A DNA stretch of 64,000 nucleotides, from the NCBI GenBank assembly GCA_934045075.1, contig OW203731.1:12501198-12565197 (forward strand). The letters run 5' to 3'. The first letter of the stretch is position 1, and every line of letters begins with the position of its first letter. The notes below the pieces were generated by a model. It did not search any database and was not told where the DNA came from. It saw nothing but the letters and a program-made list of their open reading frames with translations. Of this stretch, positions 42,847 to 54,144 are shown in pieces. Origin of the DNA: Yponomeuta sedellus. Taxonomy: Eukaryota > Arthropoda > Insecta > Lepidoptera > Yponomeutidae. Both the position numbers and the translations under genes were made by a program.

Positions 42847-44282
42847 AATAAATATGGTTATTTCACAACATTCATTTTATTACAGTAATAATCATCATAG
42901 GTACAACCCTAGCGCATTCGTGCGATGACGCGTTTGCACGTGAGTCGCACGGTGGGCAACACAATCTCGACTCTTTGAGCGGGTACTTATGGTATATTTC
43001 TCCTCGCTGTGAACAGTAGTTATTATTATTATTATGATTTTGTAGGCTATTACAGCGTAGGTATTTTCGCTTTAGTATGGGAGTGATGTATCTGTTACGT
43101 AGTAACTATTCTATTATCTAATCTGTGGCTATACGGAGGATGGTCCATCAACTCAATGTTTTCGGTATTTAAATACTTGATAGTTTTCCGGGCGGTGTGG
43201 GAGCTAGCGTTGTCGTGGTGAAGGATGATGCGACGGTTTGGATTGGATTTACGAAGTTCAGCGATGACACGGGGCAAACAAACGGTGGTATACCAATCGG
43301 CGGTAACTGTTCTTTGATTCTGAAGTGGAACTGTCATTATTACATGTCCTGTTTTTTTTTAGACACGCTGCGGGAACGAACTACTTTCGTAGATTTTGTC
43401 TCGCCTTCGAAGACCCATACAGCCGATTGATGCTTTCTTTTCGGTTCGTAAGAGTAGATCCAAGACTCATCACCCGATATTATGCTATAAACAGGATTTG
43501 ATTGTCCTCCGTCAAATCGTTTCAGATTTTTTCGACACCAATCAACACGGGTGACCTTGTGCTCGTCTGTTAAATTATGTGGTATCCAGCGGGAAACTAA
43601 CTTTCTGACACCAAGTTCTGTATGTAGTATTGTTTTTATTGCTGTCATTCCAATCCCAAGTTCAGCCCGGATCTGCTCATATGTGACATGTCTATCTTCA
43701 TGTAGTAATTCTCTGATGGCAGCGACGTCCTCCGGCGTAACGGCTGTTTTTGGTCGACCTGAAGATGGAAGGGTACTGACGGAATCACGACCTCGTTTAA
43801 ATTCAGCATACCAGCGATATACAGTCGCCTTTGATGGTGCTTCCGTGCCATATAAACCAAAAAGTTCATAGAAGCATTTTTCTTGCAATAAACCGCGACG
43901 AAAGTTATGAAAAATTATCGCACGAAAATTTTCCTTACCCGAGCTTCATTTTTATGATTTTCTAAAAATCTTTATAATGAAATAACATTTTTCCCTCGCA
44001 TTATTTTTTATTATTTAAACGAAATAGATAACTAAAGAGGTTGCATATTCATGTTAAAAAAGAGGTTTCATCAATTATCTGCAAAAAGTATCTGATTCTC
44101 AATCATTTCGGTGTGGCCCTCGTACAGTTCACATCAGGTCAACCTTTAATTTTAGTTGCAAAGTCGCCCGTAGAGAATACGTATGTAAAGGTGGATGGCT
44201 GGCGGCTGTACACTCTGTTGCAGTGTATAATTGGTTCATTTTTGTTTTTACCTTTGAAAGTAATTTGTGGAGAGTTTCTTTA

Positions 44283-44405
44283 CTGTTGGGGCACGGGTCT
44301 CTTCCTGTATCGCAGGAAGATTAGGCCATACTTCACCACGGGGGCCAAGTCCAGGTTGGTGGAGGATTGTGAGACAGTAGCGGGCTTTACTGGCAGAAGT
44401 AACAT
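44283..44405 (-). mobile_element. SINE family A fragment
   Basis: Complement of the 3' half without the tail: tgttggggcacgggtctc, ttcctgtatcgcaggaag, cacgggggccaagtccagg and ggaggattgtgagacag. Confidence 0.85.
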
Positions 44406-44982
44406 TTTACCCGTTATGTATGAAGCAACTGCGAATGTCGTAAGCCAAATATACTGGCTCGTGACCAGTGACACATTTTTATCCTTGTCAAGCCCTCAGA
44501 ATAAAAGCAGGTAGTTAATGAATTTCACGTAAAGACTTCACGGTACGACCGGTTTAAGCCAATTAGGCCGGACAAACAGCATGTGAGCAAAAAGCGATTA
44601 AAAGTGACGTGAATATTCTAGCAGCGGAGAGGACGGCTCCTGGGCGGGCGGGAAACGGAGAGAGGTTATTTATATGTTATATTTTTTGGTACTTTTTGTA
44701 CGCTGTGAAATCACGTACACATAATATAAACTCACGCCTGTGACCTGGGCCTAGATTATGCTCATGCATTGTGGTACAATGATAATTGCATGAACGTGGC
44801 GCTTTAATTTCGTTGCTGCTTCAAGTCTATGCGAGCACACACATCGCACGTTCTAGGCGTCAGTGGTATGAAAAATACCCCACGTGACCCGACCGTGTAT
44901 CTGTCACAGTACCGTAATGCACTACCAGAATCGAGGCCCTGGTGGGTTAGGCAGATATCAATTTAGCACTAGCCACTAGGCT
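44406..44982. other. No recognised gene
   Basis: Nothing identified. Confidence 0.4.
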
Positions 44983-45310
44983 CGTGGCATAGTGCAACCA
45001 AGTGATTGGAATCAATCACTTGGGTTAAATAACAACGGGCGCGGTCCGGTGGTGGATGGCTGACAATCCCGTGACTACCGTTAGTGGCATATTTTCCGAG
45101 CGCTTCCAACGGCTGTAATTTAATGGCAGTCGTTATGCCATGTCACAGGACTTATTAGCTTAATAACTTCTGACAGTATGGCCTGCCACTGTCTTACAAT
45201 CCTCCACCAACCCGGACTTTGCCCCCATGATGAATATGGCCTAACCTGCCTGCGATGCAGGAAGAGATCCGTGCCCCAGTAGTGGGGACATGCAAAGGGT
45301 TGATATCTAA
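44983..45310 (+). mobile_element. Full-length SINE family A, diverged
   Basis: Head ggctcgtggcatagtgc, gtgattggaatcaatcac, ataacaacgggcgcggtcc and ggtggatggctgacaatcc. The body follows, then ccgtgccccagtagtggg and gggttgatatct. All parts are present but with many substitutions, so it is an older copy. Confidence 0.8.
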
Positions 45311-45439
45311 ATCCTAATGAGCCACTTTCGCCTCTTCAATATTCATTAGCCGTTGCATGCACGCACGCCATCAGGATCGACAAAAGTGGCAAACTTTAGT
45401 CTCTGCCTTGACTTATGTGATTTAACGTCGAACGTCTCT
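45311..45439. repeat. LINE-tail scraps
   Basis: 45345-45420 holds gccgttgcatgcacgcacg and ggatcgacaaaagtggc, words of the RTE-like C-terminus, in rearranged orientation. Confidence 0.45.
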
Positions 45440-45830
45440 TAAGCGGGGCAGAGGACGTCCACAATACTCCGACATCTCGTTCTATCTTGGGCTGCGATCT
45501 TCAACTCGGGCCAGGTTAGGCCGGTCGGTCTTCATCTGTATTGCAGGTTAGTTTGAGACGGCCACGTTTCCTCTTTCCTTGGGTAGTCCACTCTAGAGCT
45601 TGTCTAGGTATGTGGCTGGGCTCCCTTCTGAGAGTGTGGCCTATCCAAGACCACTTGCGGCGCGTGATCCGATCGGTGTTTCGCGGCAGACCTCCATCAG
45701 TTCCTCGTTACATATTTTCTCAGGCTAGAAAATACCGAGAATCTGTCTGAGGCATCGGTTAATCAAGACTCTGACCCGGTGCCTGCTTTTATTGATTACC
45801 TTCCACGTTTCGCATACGTAATTATAGTAC
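45440..45830 (-). pseudogene. Non-LTR reverse transcriptase C-terminal region
   Basis: Minus-strand translation reads ETWKVINKS, RVRVLINRCLRQILGIF, a stop where Trp is usual, then PEKICNEELMEV. Farther on come RKWSWIGHTLRREPSHIPRQ, ALEWTTQGKRKRGR and a decayed end. The pattern INRCLR-I---W-----I-N--L and WIGH-LR...W-P-GKRKRGRP is typical of the C-terminal part of endonuclease-type non-LTR retrotransposons (RTE-like). It is broken by stops and shifts. Confidence 0.8.
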
Positions 45831-45835
45831 TAACA

Positions 45836-45962
45836 TAATACTAACATTTACGAACATGCACATACATTGCTTCTGGCTCCACACTAGGATACACTGTGTC
45901 GTGGGATCCAGAAACAACGACATCACAAACATGTAATCATCCAAGACCTGGATTTTTTTTGT
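45836..45962 (-). mobile_element. SINE family C, 3' part
   Basis: Complement of tggggccagaagcaatg-type words: gcacatacattgcttctgg, ctccacactaggatacac, agaaacaacgacatcac and catccaagacctgga. The tRNA-like head is missing. Confidence 0.75.
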
Positions 45963-46095
45963 CCCCAGTCCAGTAGGATAGTTTATAAAAATACGACAGC
46001 TTAAACACTCCTTGCGGTAAAGGGAAATACGTAACCACAGGTTATTTAAGAAGGTGTCATTTAGAGGAATCGTGTTTTTAAAAATAAGACCGTAA
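45963..46095. mobile_element. MITE family G fragment
   Basis: ataaaaatacgacagc, ggtaaagggaaatacg, taaccacaggttattt, agaggaatcgtgtttttaa and aaataagaccgtaagtg match family G, mainly the right arm. Confidence 0.5.
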
Positions 46096-47742
46096 GTGTT
46101 TATGTACTGGCAACGGTATGACAAAGTAGCGAATGTAGCGAAACGCTAACGTCATAAATGGTCTGGATGGCCGCCAGAACAGTTATATATGACGTTAGTG
46201 TCTAATTTCGTGAGGAACAAATTGGGTTTTACTCGTATTCAATGTTTTGCGCAATACGTGACAGTGTTTCGGGACGCGAAACTAACAGTTTTCAAAAGAA
46301 AGGGTTTGATGTCACAGTGTTAGATTTGAGGAATGATTGACATAGAATTGACTAGAAAATATTTATTTGATTTCAAACGAAGTAAGGCACAATAATCACT
46401 AATATAATAGAGCATTAATGACACTTTAAAGAGACATTTATTTAACAGCATGTGAATTACATGTGTGAAGACAAAAAGAAGTAGAATATTTAATATAAAG
46501 TAGGTAAAAATATTGTTTTTGCTACAGTTAAGCACCTTGACTGTAAAAATAGTTGATGGAGTAAGAAGTCTGAGTGCATGAGCGCGTCTCGTTTGATGTC
46601 TTGGCCCAGAATAGAATTAATTAACTTCGCCGATCGGTTAGTCTAGACTATTATGCACACAGTGAGCGAGGAGGCTAATCCTGTCTATTATGGCAAGCTA
46701 GGATCTCAATCTATCCAGACAGGTATTTTCTATGTTCTCGCCGCAAACAACTTTTGAAGCCAAGGGAAAAGGAGGAAAAAATAAAAATTGTATCCACTTG
46801 GTGACTAACTGGGTAATATGATACCATATGAACAACACTACATTCTTAACAAAAATTCATAAAATCACACCAAAACATAAATGTAACATTGTATAGAAGG
46901 AATTTTTCAAGTTCCTTGTTTTTTAGGAATTAGCAGTGTTTCGGTTAACAAGGAAAAAAAATTGTGACTTTAAATGGATCATACTTAACTTAAGTTATTT
47001 AAAATACTCTAAAAACTTACCAAATTGGACTGCAAATTTAAGAATCACACATTTTTCCCTTGAAGTCCGACCAGAAATACGACAATAGTAGGTACCTAAC
47101 GCCAGTTGACTAAATTAGAGTCGAGAATAGAGTGACAGAACTGCTGTTATTTCATTCGCAAATTTAAAGTTTTCTCCTTCAATACCTCTATTTTCGGATG
47201 TATATGGGGATACACTTTGTATAGTAAGATTGCGTCATTGATTGATCAAAAAGTAGTGAAAACGACATATTATTCCTTGGTAAGAAAAAAAAAAATACTG
47301 GCAGGCATAGCTCCGGTACATATTTGTAATATTATTAATAAAGAAAAAAATCTTCGATTCTCTTTTGTTTTTTTCTGAATGTAGTCATTTGTTTGCTTTG
47401 TGACGGAACGTGTTCTCGAAAATAGAGAAAAACGAAGTGCGAGCCGTTATTAAATACCTACCTCTGTTAAAAAAAAGTACGCAAGAGATTCATTGCGATT
47501 TAGAGGCAACATTAGGAGAGTCTGCTGCGCCGTAGTAAGAAGCTTTTTGCAGGACCAAGACAAAACTTTTTTTTGAAAGGGATTGAAGCCTTGGAAAAGC
47601 GCTGGACTCGGTGTGTAGAGAGAGACTCAGAGACTGTAGAAAAATAAATTATTATGTTATCAATAGTCATTTCTATCTCATTCTCACTACTTTTTGATCC
47701 CGCCTCGTAAAGAGATTTTATTATCAAACGCAATTTTTCGCG
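46096..47742. other. No recognised gene
   Basis: A 1.6-kb AT-rich stretch with no recognised gene or repeat. Confidence 0.4.
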
Positions 47743-47838
47743 GGTTCGAATCCCGGCATGGGTGGAATTTTTAGCCTCTAAATAGGTTTTTAAAATTGTC
47801 CTTAGCACGGGTTAGTGCATTAAAAATAAAAATAGTAT
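47743..47838 (+). mobile_element. SINE family B 3' half (first unit of a pair)
   Basis: Starts at box B, cgcgggttcgaatcccgg, then catgggtggaatttttagc, cctctaaataggt, ccttagcacgggttagtgc and the A-rich tail ending atagtataatcatg. It leads straight into the next unit without a gap. Confidence 0.85.
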
Positions 47839-48112
47839 AATCATGTCTTGTGGGTACAGCGATATCATTCCGATGTAAAAACCTAACTGCAAAGTAGGGG
47901 CTGTAAGTGATGCAATCTACTTCAGCCAGATGTCGCTGCCTGTACGTAATACAGAGAATAGTATAAAGAGCTTCGAAATTTCACTGATGCCGGTGAATCG
48001 CCCAGTAGCTCAGTTGGATAGAGCGCTGGCACGGATAGCCAGAGATCGCGGGTTCGAATCCCGGCATGGGTGGAATTTTTAGCCTCTAAATAGTTTTTTA
48101 AAATATTATTAG
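47839..48112 (+). mobile_element. SINE family B, body plus head (second unit)
   Basis: tgggtacagcgatatc, cctaactgcaaagtagg, gccagatgtcgctgcctg and tttcactgatgccggtg are followed by a tRNA-like segment from 47999 (gcccagtagctcagttgg, ctggcacggatagccag, ggttcgaatcccgg). It ends soon after cctctaaatag without the long tail. Confidence 0.85.
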
Positions 48113-49506
48113 TTTTTAAATAAAAAAAAAACTACATCCAACACCATCTATGGTAATTTTCTAACAATACCAAAAGGTTGGATGTTTTTCCGGACACAAA
48201 AACCTGTCACTCTTTTAACTACGAACGCCACCTTTGGGAATTTTCCGTGACTATAATAAAAAACTTAGAGTGGTGCCATCTCATGTAAAAAAATGTAATC
48301 GTTTCTGTGTGTTACCTGGACCTAAAATAGTTGTTGCAGTATCTAATAGAGGGCGCTGTAAGACGAAACGGCCTCCTGTTTGCTCCAGTCCGTATAAATT
48401 AAAAATAACCAAAATGTTATTTTCTTCAGATCAAAATTAAACGTTTATGAGTTTTGAAATAAGTTTAGCAATTAACGTAAAGTTGTTGCTCGTCTTAGTC
48501 ATTTATTCAACTCATTATTTCGAGAACTACTAAAACCCTCAATTTATTCACTATGATAGAAAGTAATAATAATAAAGTAAATGGTTTATTTATATCATAA
48601 TTATAAATGAAAATATAAGTTCCATTGTAAACAAGGCGATATGCTTCTCAATTCTGAAATATTTTGTGGGGTACGAAACACCCACAAGGGTCAAACCTTA
48701 TTGAAATCTGAAATGCAACAACCTCTAAGTAACCATTGGTTTAAGTTGTAAGCCGGTTCAGTTCATACTTCACATGGCTTAAATTGTCCGTAACAGACAC
48801 AAAGGCCAGTGATGATGTGGTTCAGCGTAGGTAGCTACCTAACAATCAGTGGATGAATCCACCACATGCAGTGGTTGCACAAGCTTACGTCGCAAACATA
48901 AAAGAAATTTGAGACATGCTCCGAATAGTTGTTTCCAAAAAAGACAACCTCACAAGGCGGAATCTGCAATTTCCTGAGGATGGGCTGAGATAAAAGCTTT
49001 CTTGTGTCATATCGTAACTCCCGCGTGGGCGCCGCCGCACTGCATCGGAAATATTCAGTTTGATATAAGTTGCAGCCAACGATGAGACAACGCAGAGGAG
49101 ACACCCATTTAGCTTCCGTATTCTAGGCCTAGGTACATCTCACAGATGTAAATACATTTCGTGTAAAAACTGTAAGTACAAGATTTAAAGAATACGCTAT
49201 TTGCCAAATGTTAAACGATAACAAAGCCTGATAAAGGTTCTCTGCGGCCTTCCTAATATAATCTATTGTCGTCCAGTTACGGCTATCTTCAATGCGAAAC
49301 CGTCACTTGTAGGGAACAAGAGGACATAGCTGACTGTCTTGGTCTGCCTAATATAAAAGATACATAATGTAGCCTACATACACCACGGGTGGTTTGAAAG
49401 CCGTAGTAAAATGAAGGTGCCTTAAAAATAGATATCGAATACGCTAGTAGGTAGCTATGTTATTTTTAAAATGGAATTTTTATATCTCGACACAAACTCG
49501 ACTCTA
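48113..49506. other. No recognised gene
   Basis: 48120-48190 shows a weak inverted repeat around ccaacaccatctatgg / caaaaggttggatg. Otherwise unrecognised. Confidence 0.35.
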
Positions 49507-49575
49507 CGATATCAACCCTTATACGTCCCGGATCTTTTCCTGCATCGGAGGAGGTTAGGCCATACTCCACCACTC
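49507..49575 (-). mobile_element. SINE family A, 3' end only
   Basis: acgatatcaacccttatacg, cttttcctgcatcggagg and ggttaggccatactccac are the complement of the last 70 bases of the family. Confidence 0.8.
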
Positions 49576-49968
49576 GAATCTATGTGATGAGAACCATTAG
49601 AGCAGTGCGTGTGTGTCGCGGGTCCGCCGGTCATTGTTCTGATAGACGGAAACGCAATTCTAATAGTTCGAATTTTTTTAAAATAAGGACTCACAAAAAA
49701 GTAATTGTAAGTAATTGTAAAAGAATAAGTGTTAATTTATTTATAAACGGCATTTTAATTGCTAATTACATAACCCTGTCTTTCTAAATATCCAGATTTC
49801 AGCGTGTTTTTGACCCACTGCAAGACACGGGCCTTCCCTCTGACCTATGACAGATGAAATATTTTAATCGGGTTTCAGTAAAAAAGTTCAGGCACCCTTG
49901 ATTTTGCAGGATAATTTCCTAGAACACAACAGAGTGCCATAAAACTCCAATCATGGATTAAAAACTTT
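49576..49968. other. No recognised gene
   Basis: Nothing identified. Confidence 0.4.
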
Positions 49969-50100
49969 TTCTGGCACGGTTAGCCAGATGTCGCGGGTTC
50001 GAGTCCCGGCATGGGTGGAATTTTTAGCCTCTAAATAGTTTTTAAAAATTGTCCTTAGCACGAGTTATTGCATTGAAAAGAATATAATCGTATACTTTAA
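49969..50100 (+). mobile_element. SINE family B, 5'-truncated
   Basis: Starts in the anticodon-arm region at ctggcacggttagccag. Then box B ggttcgagtcccgg, catgggtggaatttttagc, cctctaaatag, and the tail ending gcattgaaaagaatataatcg. Confidence 0.85.
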
Positions 50101-51016
50101 TAAAAAAAATACATCAAATAGACTTGTTTCATCTACGATCAGCTATTGGCATGGAGCACACTCACGTATCGACAGAAACGAAATGAAATATGAGAAAATT
50201 GTGTTGAGATTGTTCCAATGATTTTCCAATCTACCATTATACAATATTGTGAGTCCATTATCTTAGCTGGAAGTCAAAGGTTTCAATGTGCTATGCAATT
50301 TTAAACAGTAACATTAAGCTATATAATATTTGACTGTGAATCTTTTATGTCCCGTGATGTCTATCGATAGTCAATCTCAAAAAAAATTATCATATTGTCG
50401 ATAACAAAATCAGTTGGTACAGATATTATACAGTATTGACGTCTCTTGCTCGGTACAATTTTTATCAATTAGTGATCATGGATATATGCCTATTTCTGTC
50501 CTTATTTTACGTTTTGTCAGCAGGGAATTGCTCAAATTCACTACCTTGGCAGGTATCTCCCATTTCCACACTATCCGTAAATTATCTGTGTAATTATGTC
50601 GCCCGTTTGAGTGAGTTGTAAGTACTCTTGTGCGACGAAGTGTAAGTATAGCTATATTCATGACATGTTTCAAAGGAAAGATATCAAAGCCTCTGCCGTG
50701 CCGGCCACTATATCTCGCAACAGATAGCGAGTGGCAGTCATTCAGCCAAACGAAATGGCTTTCCGCTTATTTATGGCTTAGCGATAGTCTGACAACATGC
50801 AGGGCTTCCTCCACGTAAGTGCACAATATTTTCAAATACACATCGCTTTAGTTTGAAATAAAAATCCCGCTGCAACGTACTGGCTCGGGACAATCGCTTT
50901 TGATATGTGGATCTACGATTTATGGATGCATTTAGGACTGCATAGCAAAGCGGTGTTTGATGCAGTATGTTTGTGTCAAGATATTTTTTTTTATATACCG
51001 TTCATTTTTGTCTTCT
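50101..51016. other. No recognised gene
   Basis: Frames of about 60 codons only. Confidence 0.35.
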
Positions 51017-51293
51017 GTCCGTCTTCCGCTGTGTGGTGTCGGCCTAGAGAATAGCACCAACCCAATTCTTCCCGCGGGTGTCGTAAAAGGCGACTAAGGG
51101 ACACAAACCGGGGGGTGGGCAGCAGCGCCCCCTGCAGTACAATTCCACCGAACTGCGATCCCCAACTCGCATGCCCAGCGTGGGGATTATGGGCATTACC
51201 CCCTATGACAGCACAACGTGGCGCTCTTTAGGGGAGGGCTATGTCCAGCAGTGGACCAGTATTGCCTGACGACGACGACGACGTCCGTCTTCC
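51017..51293 (+). mobile_element. SINE/RTE-like insertion with 11-bp target duplication and (GAC)n tail
   Basis: gtccgtcttcc at 51017-51027 and 51283-51293 flanks a 255-base element. It begins gctgtgtggtgtcggcc, carries cgcgggtgtcgtaaaaggc and gactaaggga, a very common lepidopteran SINE word. It ends gggagggctatgtccagc, agtggaccagtattgcc and a tail of five gac units. The 3' end looks borrowed from an RTE-type LINE. Confidence 0.8.
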
Positions 51294-51786
51294 ACGCTTG
51301 GGTATATATGTCTACCACATTCTGAAATGAATATTTTGCCCCATATAAAAGTTTTTGCAATTAACGTTTTGAAATCCTACCGGTCATTTCAGCACGTTCT
51401 TGAAATTCTATCGGACTATTCAGGTAGTCTTTTAAATGATCGGACAGTTTAGCATATTTTTAAAATTCTTGTGGACTTGTCTGTAAGTTTTTAAATTCTG
51501 CCGGGCGTTTCAGGCAGACCCTGAGCTTTCAATAGGGTGTTGTTGAAATATCCGGTAAAATTTAAGGGAGTTATTGTACCCATTACTAAAAACATTTTCA
51601 ATGGGACGAATTTTGAAAGAGATATAAAATATCAGCTATTTCATACATACCTGTATTTGCTAGAACAAGTACTAATCAAAATTGTATGTATATTTTCATG
51701 AATTCAGAGTTGATGTCGTGCTAAAAGCCGTTTGTATTTGACGAGCAGGAGTTTACCGAACTTTTCTACGAGCAATATTTAATTAC
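51294..51786. other. No recognised gene
   Basis: Short degenerate repeats of the kind aaattct-ccgg-c-tttcag occur at 51380-51520; the class is unknown. Confidence 0.35.
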
Positions 51787-52198
51787 TTAACAGTCTCATT
51801 ACACCTCTGTAGAAAGAGCGCAACGCTCCGTACTGCAGGTCATGCATAAAAAACCCAGACTCTATCCCACAACAACTCTTTACAAGGAAACCAATGTGTT
51901 GACTATAAGAAAGCTGTTCATTCTTAAAGTGGTTTTAGCCCAACATAAAAAAGTTATCAACTCGTGTGAGTATGTCGCCCTTCTCAATAAAAGAGTATTT
52001 AGAGTTAATGTGTCTCCTGTTAAAACAACATTTGCCCAAAGACTTGCCCCTTTCCTTCATCAGCTCATATACAATGCTGTTGTAAGTGCATGTGACATCA
52101 AATTATTAACTGTCAAGGAAGCTAAATTAGTTATCACAAACTGGCTAAGTGAACTGGATTATGTTGGCACAGAAAAGCTTCTAAAACCGCTAACCTAG
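51787..52198 (+). pseudogene. CR1/Jockey-like LINE ORF2 C-terminus
   Basis: The frame reads SVERAQRSVLQVMHKKPRLY, then PTTTLYKETNVLTIRKLFIL, KVVLAQHKK and VSPVKTTFAQRLAPF. It ends ITNWLSELDYVGTEKLLKPL before a stop at 52196-52198. The pattern AQRSVL-V---KP--YPT--LY-E-NVLT-R-L is the C-terminal tail of CR1/Jockey-type reverse transcriptase proteins. A stop upstream near 51785 and the missing RT domain show a 5'-truncated, decayed copy. Confidence 0.75.
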
Positions 52199-52238
52199 TA
52201 AGTAGTTATTCCACCTCCAGAGTACCCTACAATAGATG

Positions 52239-52500
52239 GAATGATTTGTTATACACCAAAAAATTTGGTGTGTAACAAATCACACTTGAATCCCTAACAT
52301 CTTTATTCACCATCATTTTCTTTCCTTCAACACTTAAAATGAATATAACATGGCATCTAAATGCAGGCACACACATTGCAATTCGTAACAAACAGTCGAA
52401 AACTCCATAAAAGCTACTCCCAACTCACTGTTGTGACAGACACACACACACACGCACACACACATGCACGCACACACACACATGCACACACAGTACTGAT
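52239..52500 (+). repeat. Inverted repeat and (CA)n in the LINE 3' flank
   Basis: gatttgttatacacca and its near-exact complement tggtgtgtaacaaatc form a 39-base hairpin at about 52241-52281. A CA-rich microsatellite with acgc/atgc interruptions lies at 52438-52492. The minus-strand frame through it (VCVCVCVC) is an artefact. Confidence 0.7.
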
Positions 52501-53800
52501 TAGTTCCAGCCTTATTTGGTAAAGTTTTGTAATTTAGCTTTAAGTGAACATCACAGTTTTTGTAATGGGACGACTTGCTCCATTTCCTGAATGCCTCGTG
52601 TACGAAAATGGTGCAAGTCGGCCTTGCCTCACAAATTTTATTTTTTGCCTTTTTTTTTTCCTTTTTTTTGTATCTATTACATTTTACTTTCCTTTTTATT
52701 TCATAAATGCCTCGCATCACAACCGCGTAAAGCTATACCTGTAAAACAATGTTTCTCTCCCACGAGACAAGCTTTGCCTAGTGTGGGAGTAAGCAACTGT
52801 ACAAATAGTGTAATCCAAGTAATGGCAATAAAATATTTTTACATGTTAACATTTACATTTACCTACAGTATATTTATTCTTACTTGTCAAATTTAGTAAA
52901 CAAGATGCTATCCTTAAACCGTGACTTTTTAGTTCAAAACTGCCATATTTCCATAAATAAAGTAACTTGGAATACTGTTTTAGATAACACGCTGCCAATT
53001 TTATAAACATAGTTCATGATAGTTCATGAATTTGCGAGAAAATGTCTAGTTTAGGCTACTAATCTCAATTTTAAGGTTAGAATCTTGCTTACTAAATTAG
53101 ACAAGTAAGAATAAATAGACTGTACATACTTAGGTATTAATGAATCGCACTATATTAAATTGAATAAAAAAATATCCTATGATTGTCTATTGAAACTATT
53201 TCTGTAATTATAATATTAAAGAACAAAAAAATCAGCTGCGATACCACTGGGTATTATGAGTTTGTACCGTCAGGACAGAGTGGGGTGAGCTACTTGTATT
53301 TCGATATTCAACTTGCCATTCCAGTTGAATATTCCAGCCAGTTCGCAAATCACTTTGGTTGCCGCGCTGCACGTTCCTTTGTTTCGCTCGTTGCAATGTT
53401 TTTTTTTCGTCGCGTCATCGCGTAGCTGCCAGCATCAATCATCCAATTAATCGCATCACACAGCAATAGGACAAACACGCGTCAGTGGGGACGCAGAGCC
53501 GATAATCCTTTTTAAAACCGATCGCGGGAGATCCCCTGCGGATGTGTGGGTGCGCTAATAGCGATGGACTAATAGCCTATTAGCCACAGACAATGCTGAA
53601 TGTTGATTTTTTGCCTAAGTCTGGGTGTATTTCCATGCTTGTGATTTCCTTGCCTGGATGTCATACTTTCAATATTTTTTCTTGTGTATTAGCGAAACGA
53701 AACTGAAATAAACTTCAAATTTTAATTTTCAAAACACTTTTTGGAATAAAGCGTATTACACTTGATATTTCTGCACCTATCCTCATGGTTGGGCCATTAT
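52501..53800. other. No recognised gene
   Basis: T-rich runs at 52640-52670. A 101-codon frame (52591-52896) is low-complexity hydrophobic and not supported. Confidence 0.35.
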
Positions 53801-53910
53801 ACGTAGCGCTGGGGTATGGCAACGATGTTTTCCTCAGATCATCTATGACCTGAGATGTTTTCTATCACCGTTAGTGAGTGGTATTGCTACTATAATTTCA
53901 TAAATGTTGT
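53801..53910 (-). mobile_element. SINE family D fragment
   Basis: gcgctggggtatggcaac, gatgttttcctcag, accgttagtgagtgg and tattgctactataattt match the family body on the minus strand. Confidence 0.55.
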
Positions 53911-54144
53911 TTTATAGCCTAAGTCTGGGTGAATTTCCTGCATGCTTGTGATTTCCTTACCTGGATATCATAGGTTATCATATGATAGCCATTTATTCAA
54001 TTTATTGCTTTGAATATTTTTTTGCTTTTGTATAGCGGAACGAAACTGAAATAAACTGCATTTTTAGAATTCAAAATTTCAAAACACTTAAAAAAGCATA
54101 TGTATAGTTAGTTACACCTGAGATTTCCGCACCTTTCCTCAGAG

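Larger units (their letters stand above)
41764..43133 (+). mobile_element. Insert within the mariner, flanked by ggctata
   Basis: ggctata occurs at 41764-41770 and 43127-43133. Joining across one copy restores the mariner codons for HPPYS-PDL. The insert begins ccaggcgtccgtcac, is CpG-rich for 130 bases, and then carries a THAP-like gene fragment. I see no convincing terminal inverted repeats. P-type elements encode THAP transposases and make 8-bp duplications, so a P-like relic is possible; a captured host fragment is the alternative. Confidence 0.75.
41570..43950 (-). pseudogene. Mariner transposase, disrupted
   Basis: The N-terminus near 43930 (ENFRAIIFHNFRRGLL) follows a one-base frameshift after the likely ATG. 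43340-43888 carries the HTH region, SRWIPHNL and SGDESWIYSY (first Asp). At 43340-43360 about 20 bases including the usual MVACFFG codons are lost between A runs, shifting frame. 43134-43337 holds MTVPLQNQRTV and HHDNASSHT (second Asp), up to HPPYS. The insert follows. PDLSPNDFFTFPK (third Asp) and the end FNRMQKCINCNG lie at 41570-41770. All three catalytic acids are still visible, but no intact frame. Confidence 0.92.
41486..44122 (-). mobile_element. Mariner element with 28-bp TIRs, split by a 1.36-kb insert
   Basis: TIRs 41486-41513 (cgagggccacaccgaaatg onward) and 44095-44122 are exact complements over 28 bases. Both are flanked by TA (41484-41485 and 44123-44124), the mariner target site. 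Subtracting the insert at 41771-43126 leaves about 1.28 kb, a normal mariner length. The transposase reads on the minus strand and differs clearly from the mariner at 26-28 kb. Confidence 0.95.

Noticed and set aside
43197..43871. Plus-strand frames opposite the second mariner
   Set aside because: Shadows of the minus-strand transposase.
52334..52720. 128-codon minus-strand protein
   Set aside because: Runs through a CA microsatellite and a T-rich tract; no domain recognised.
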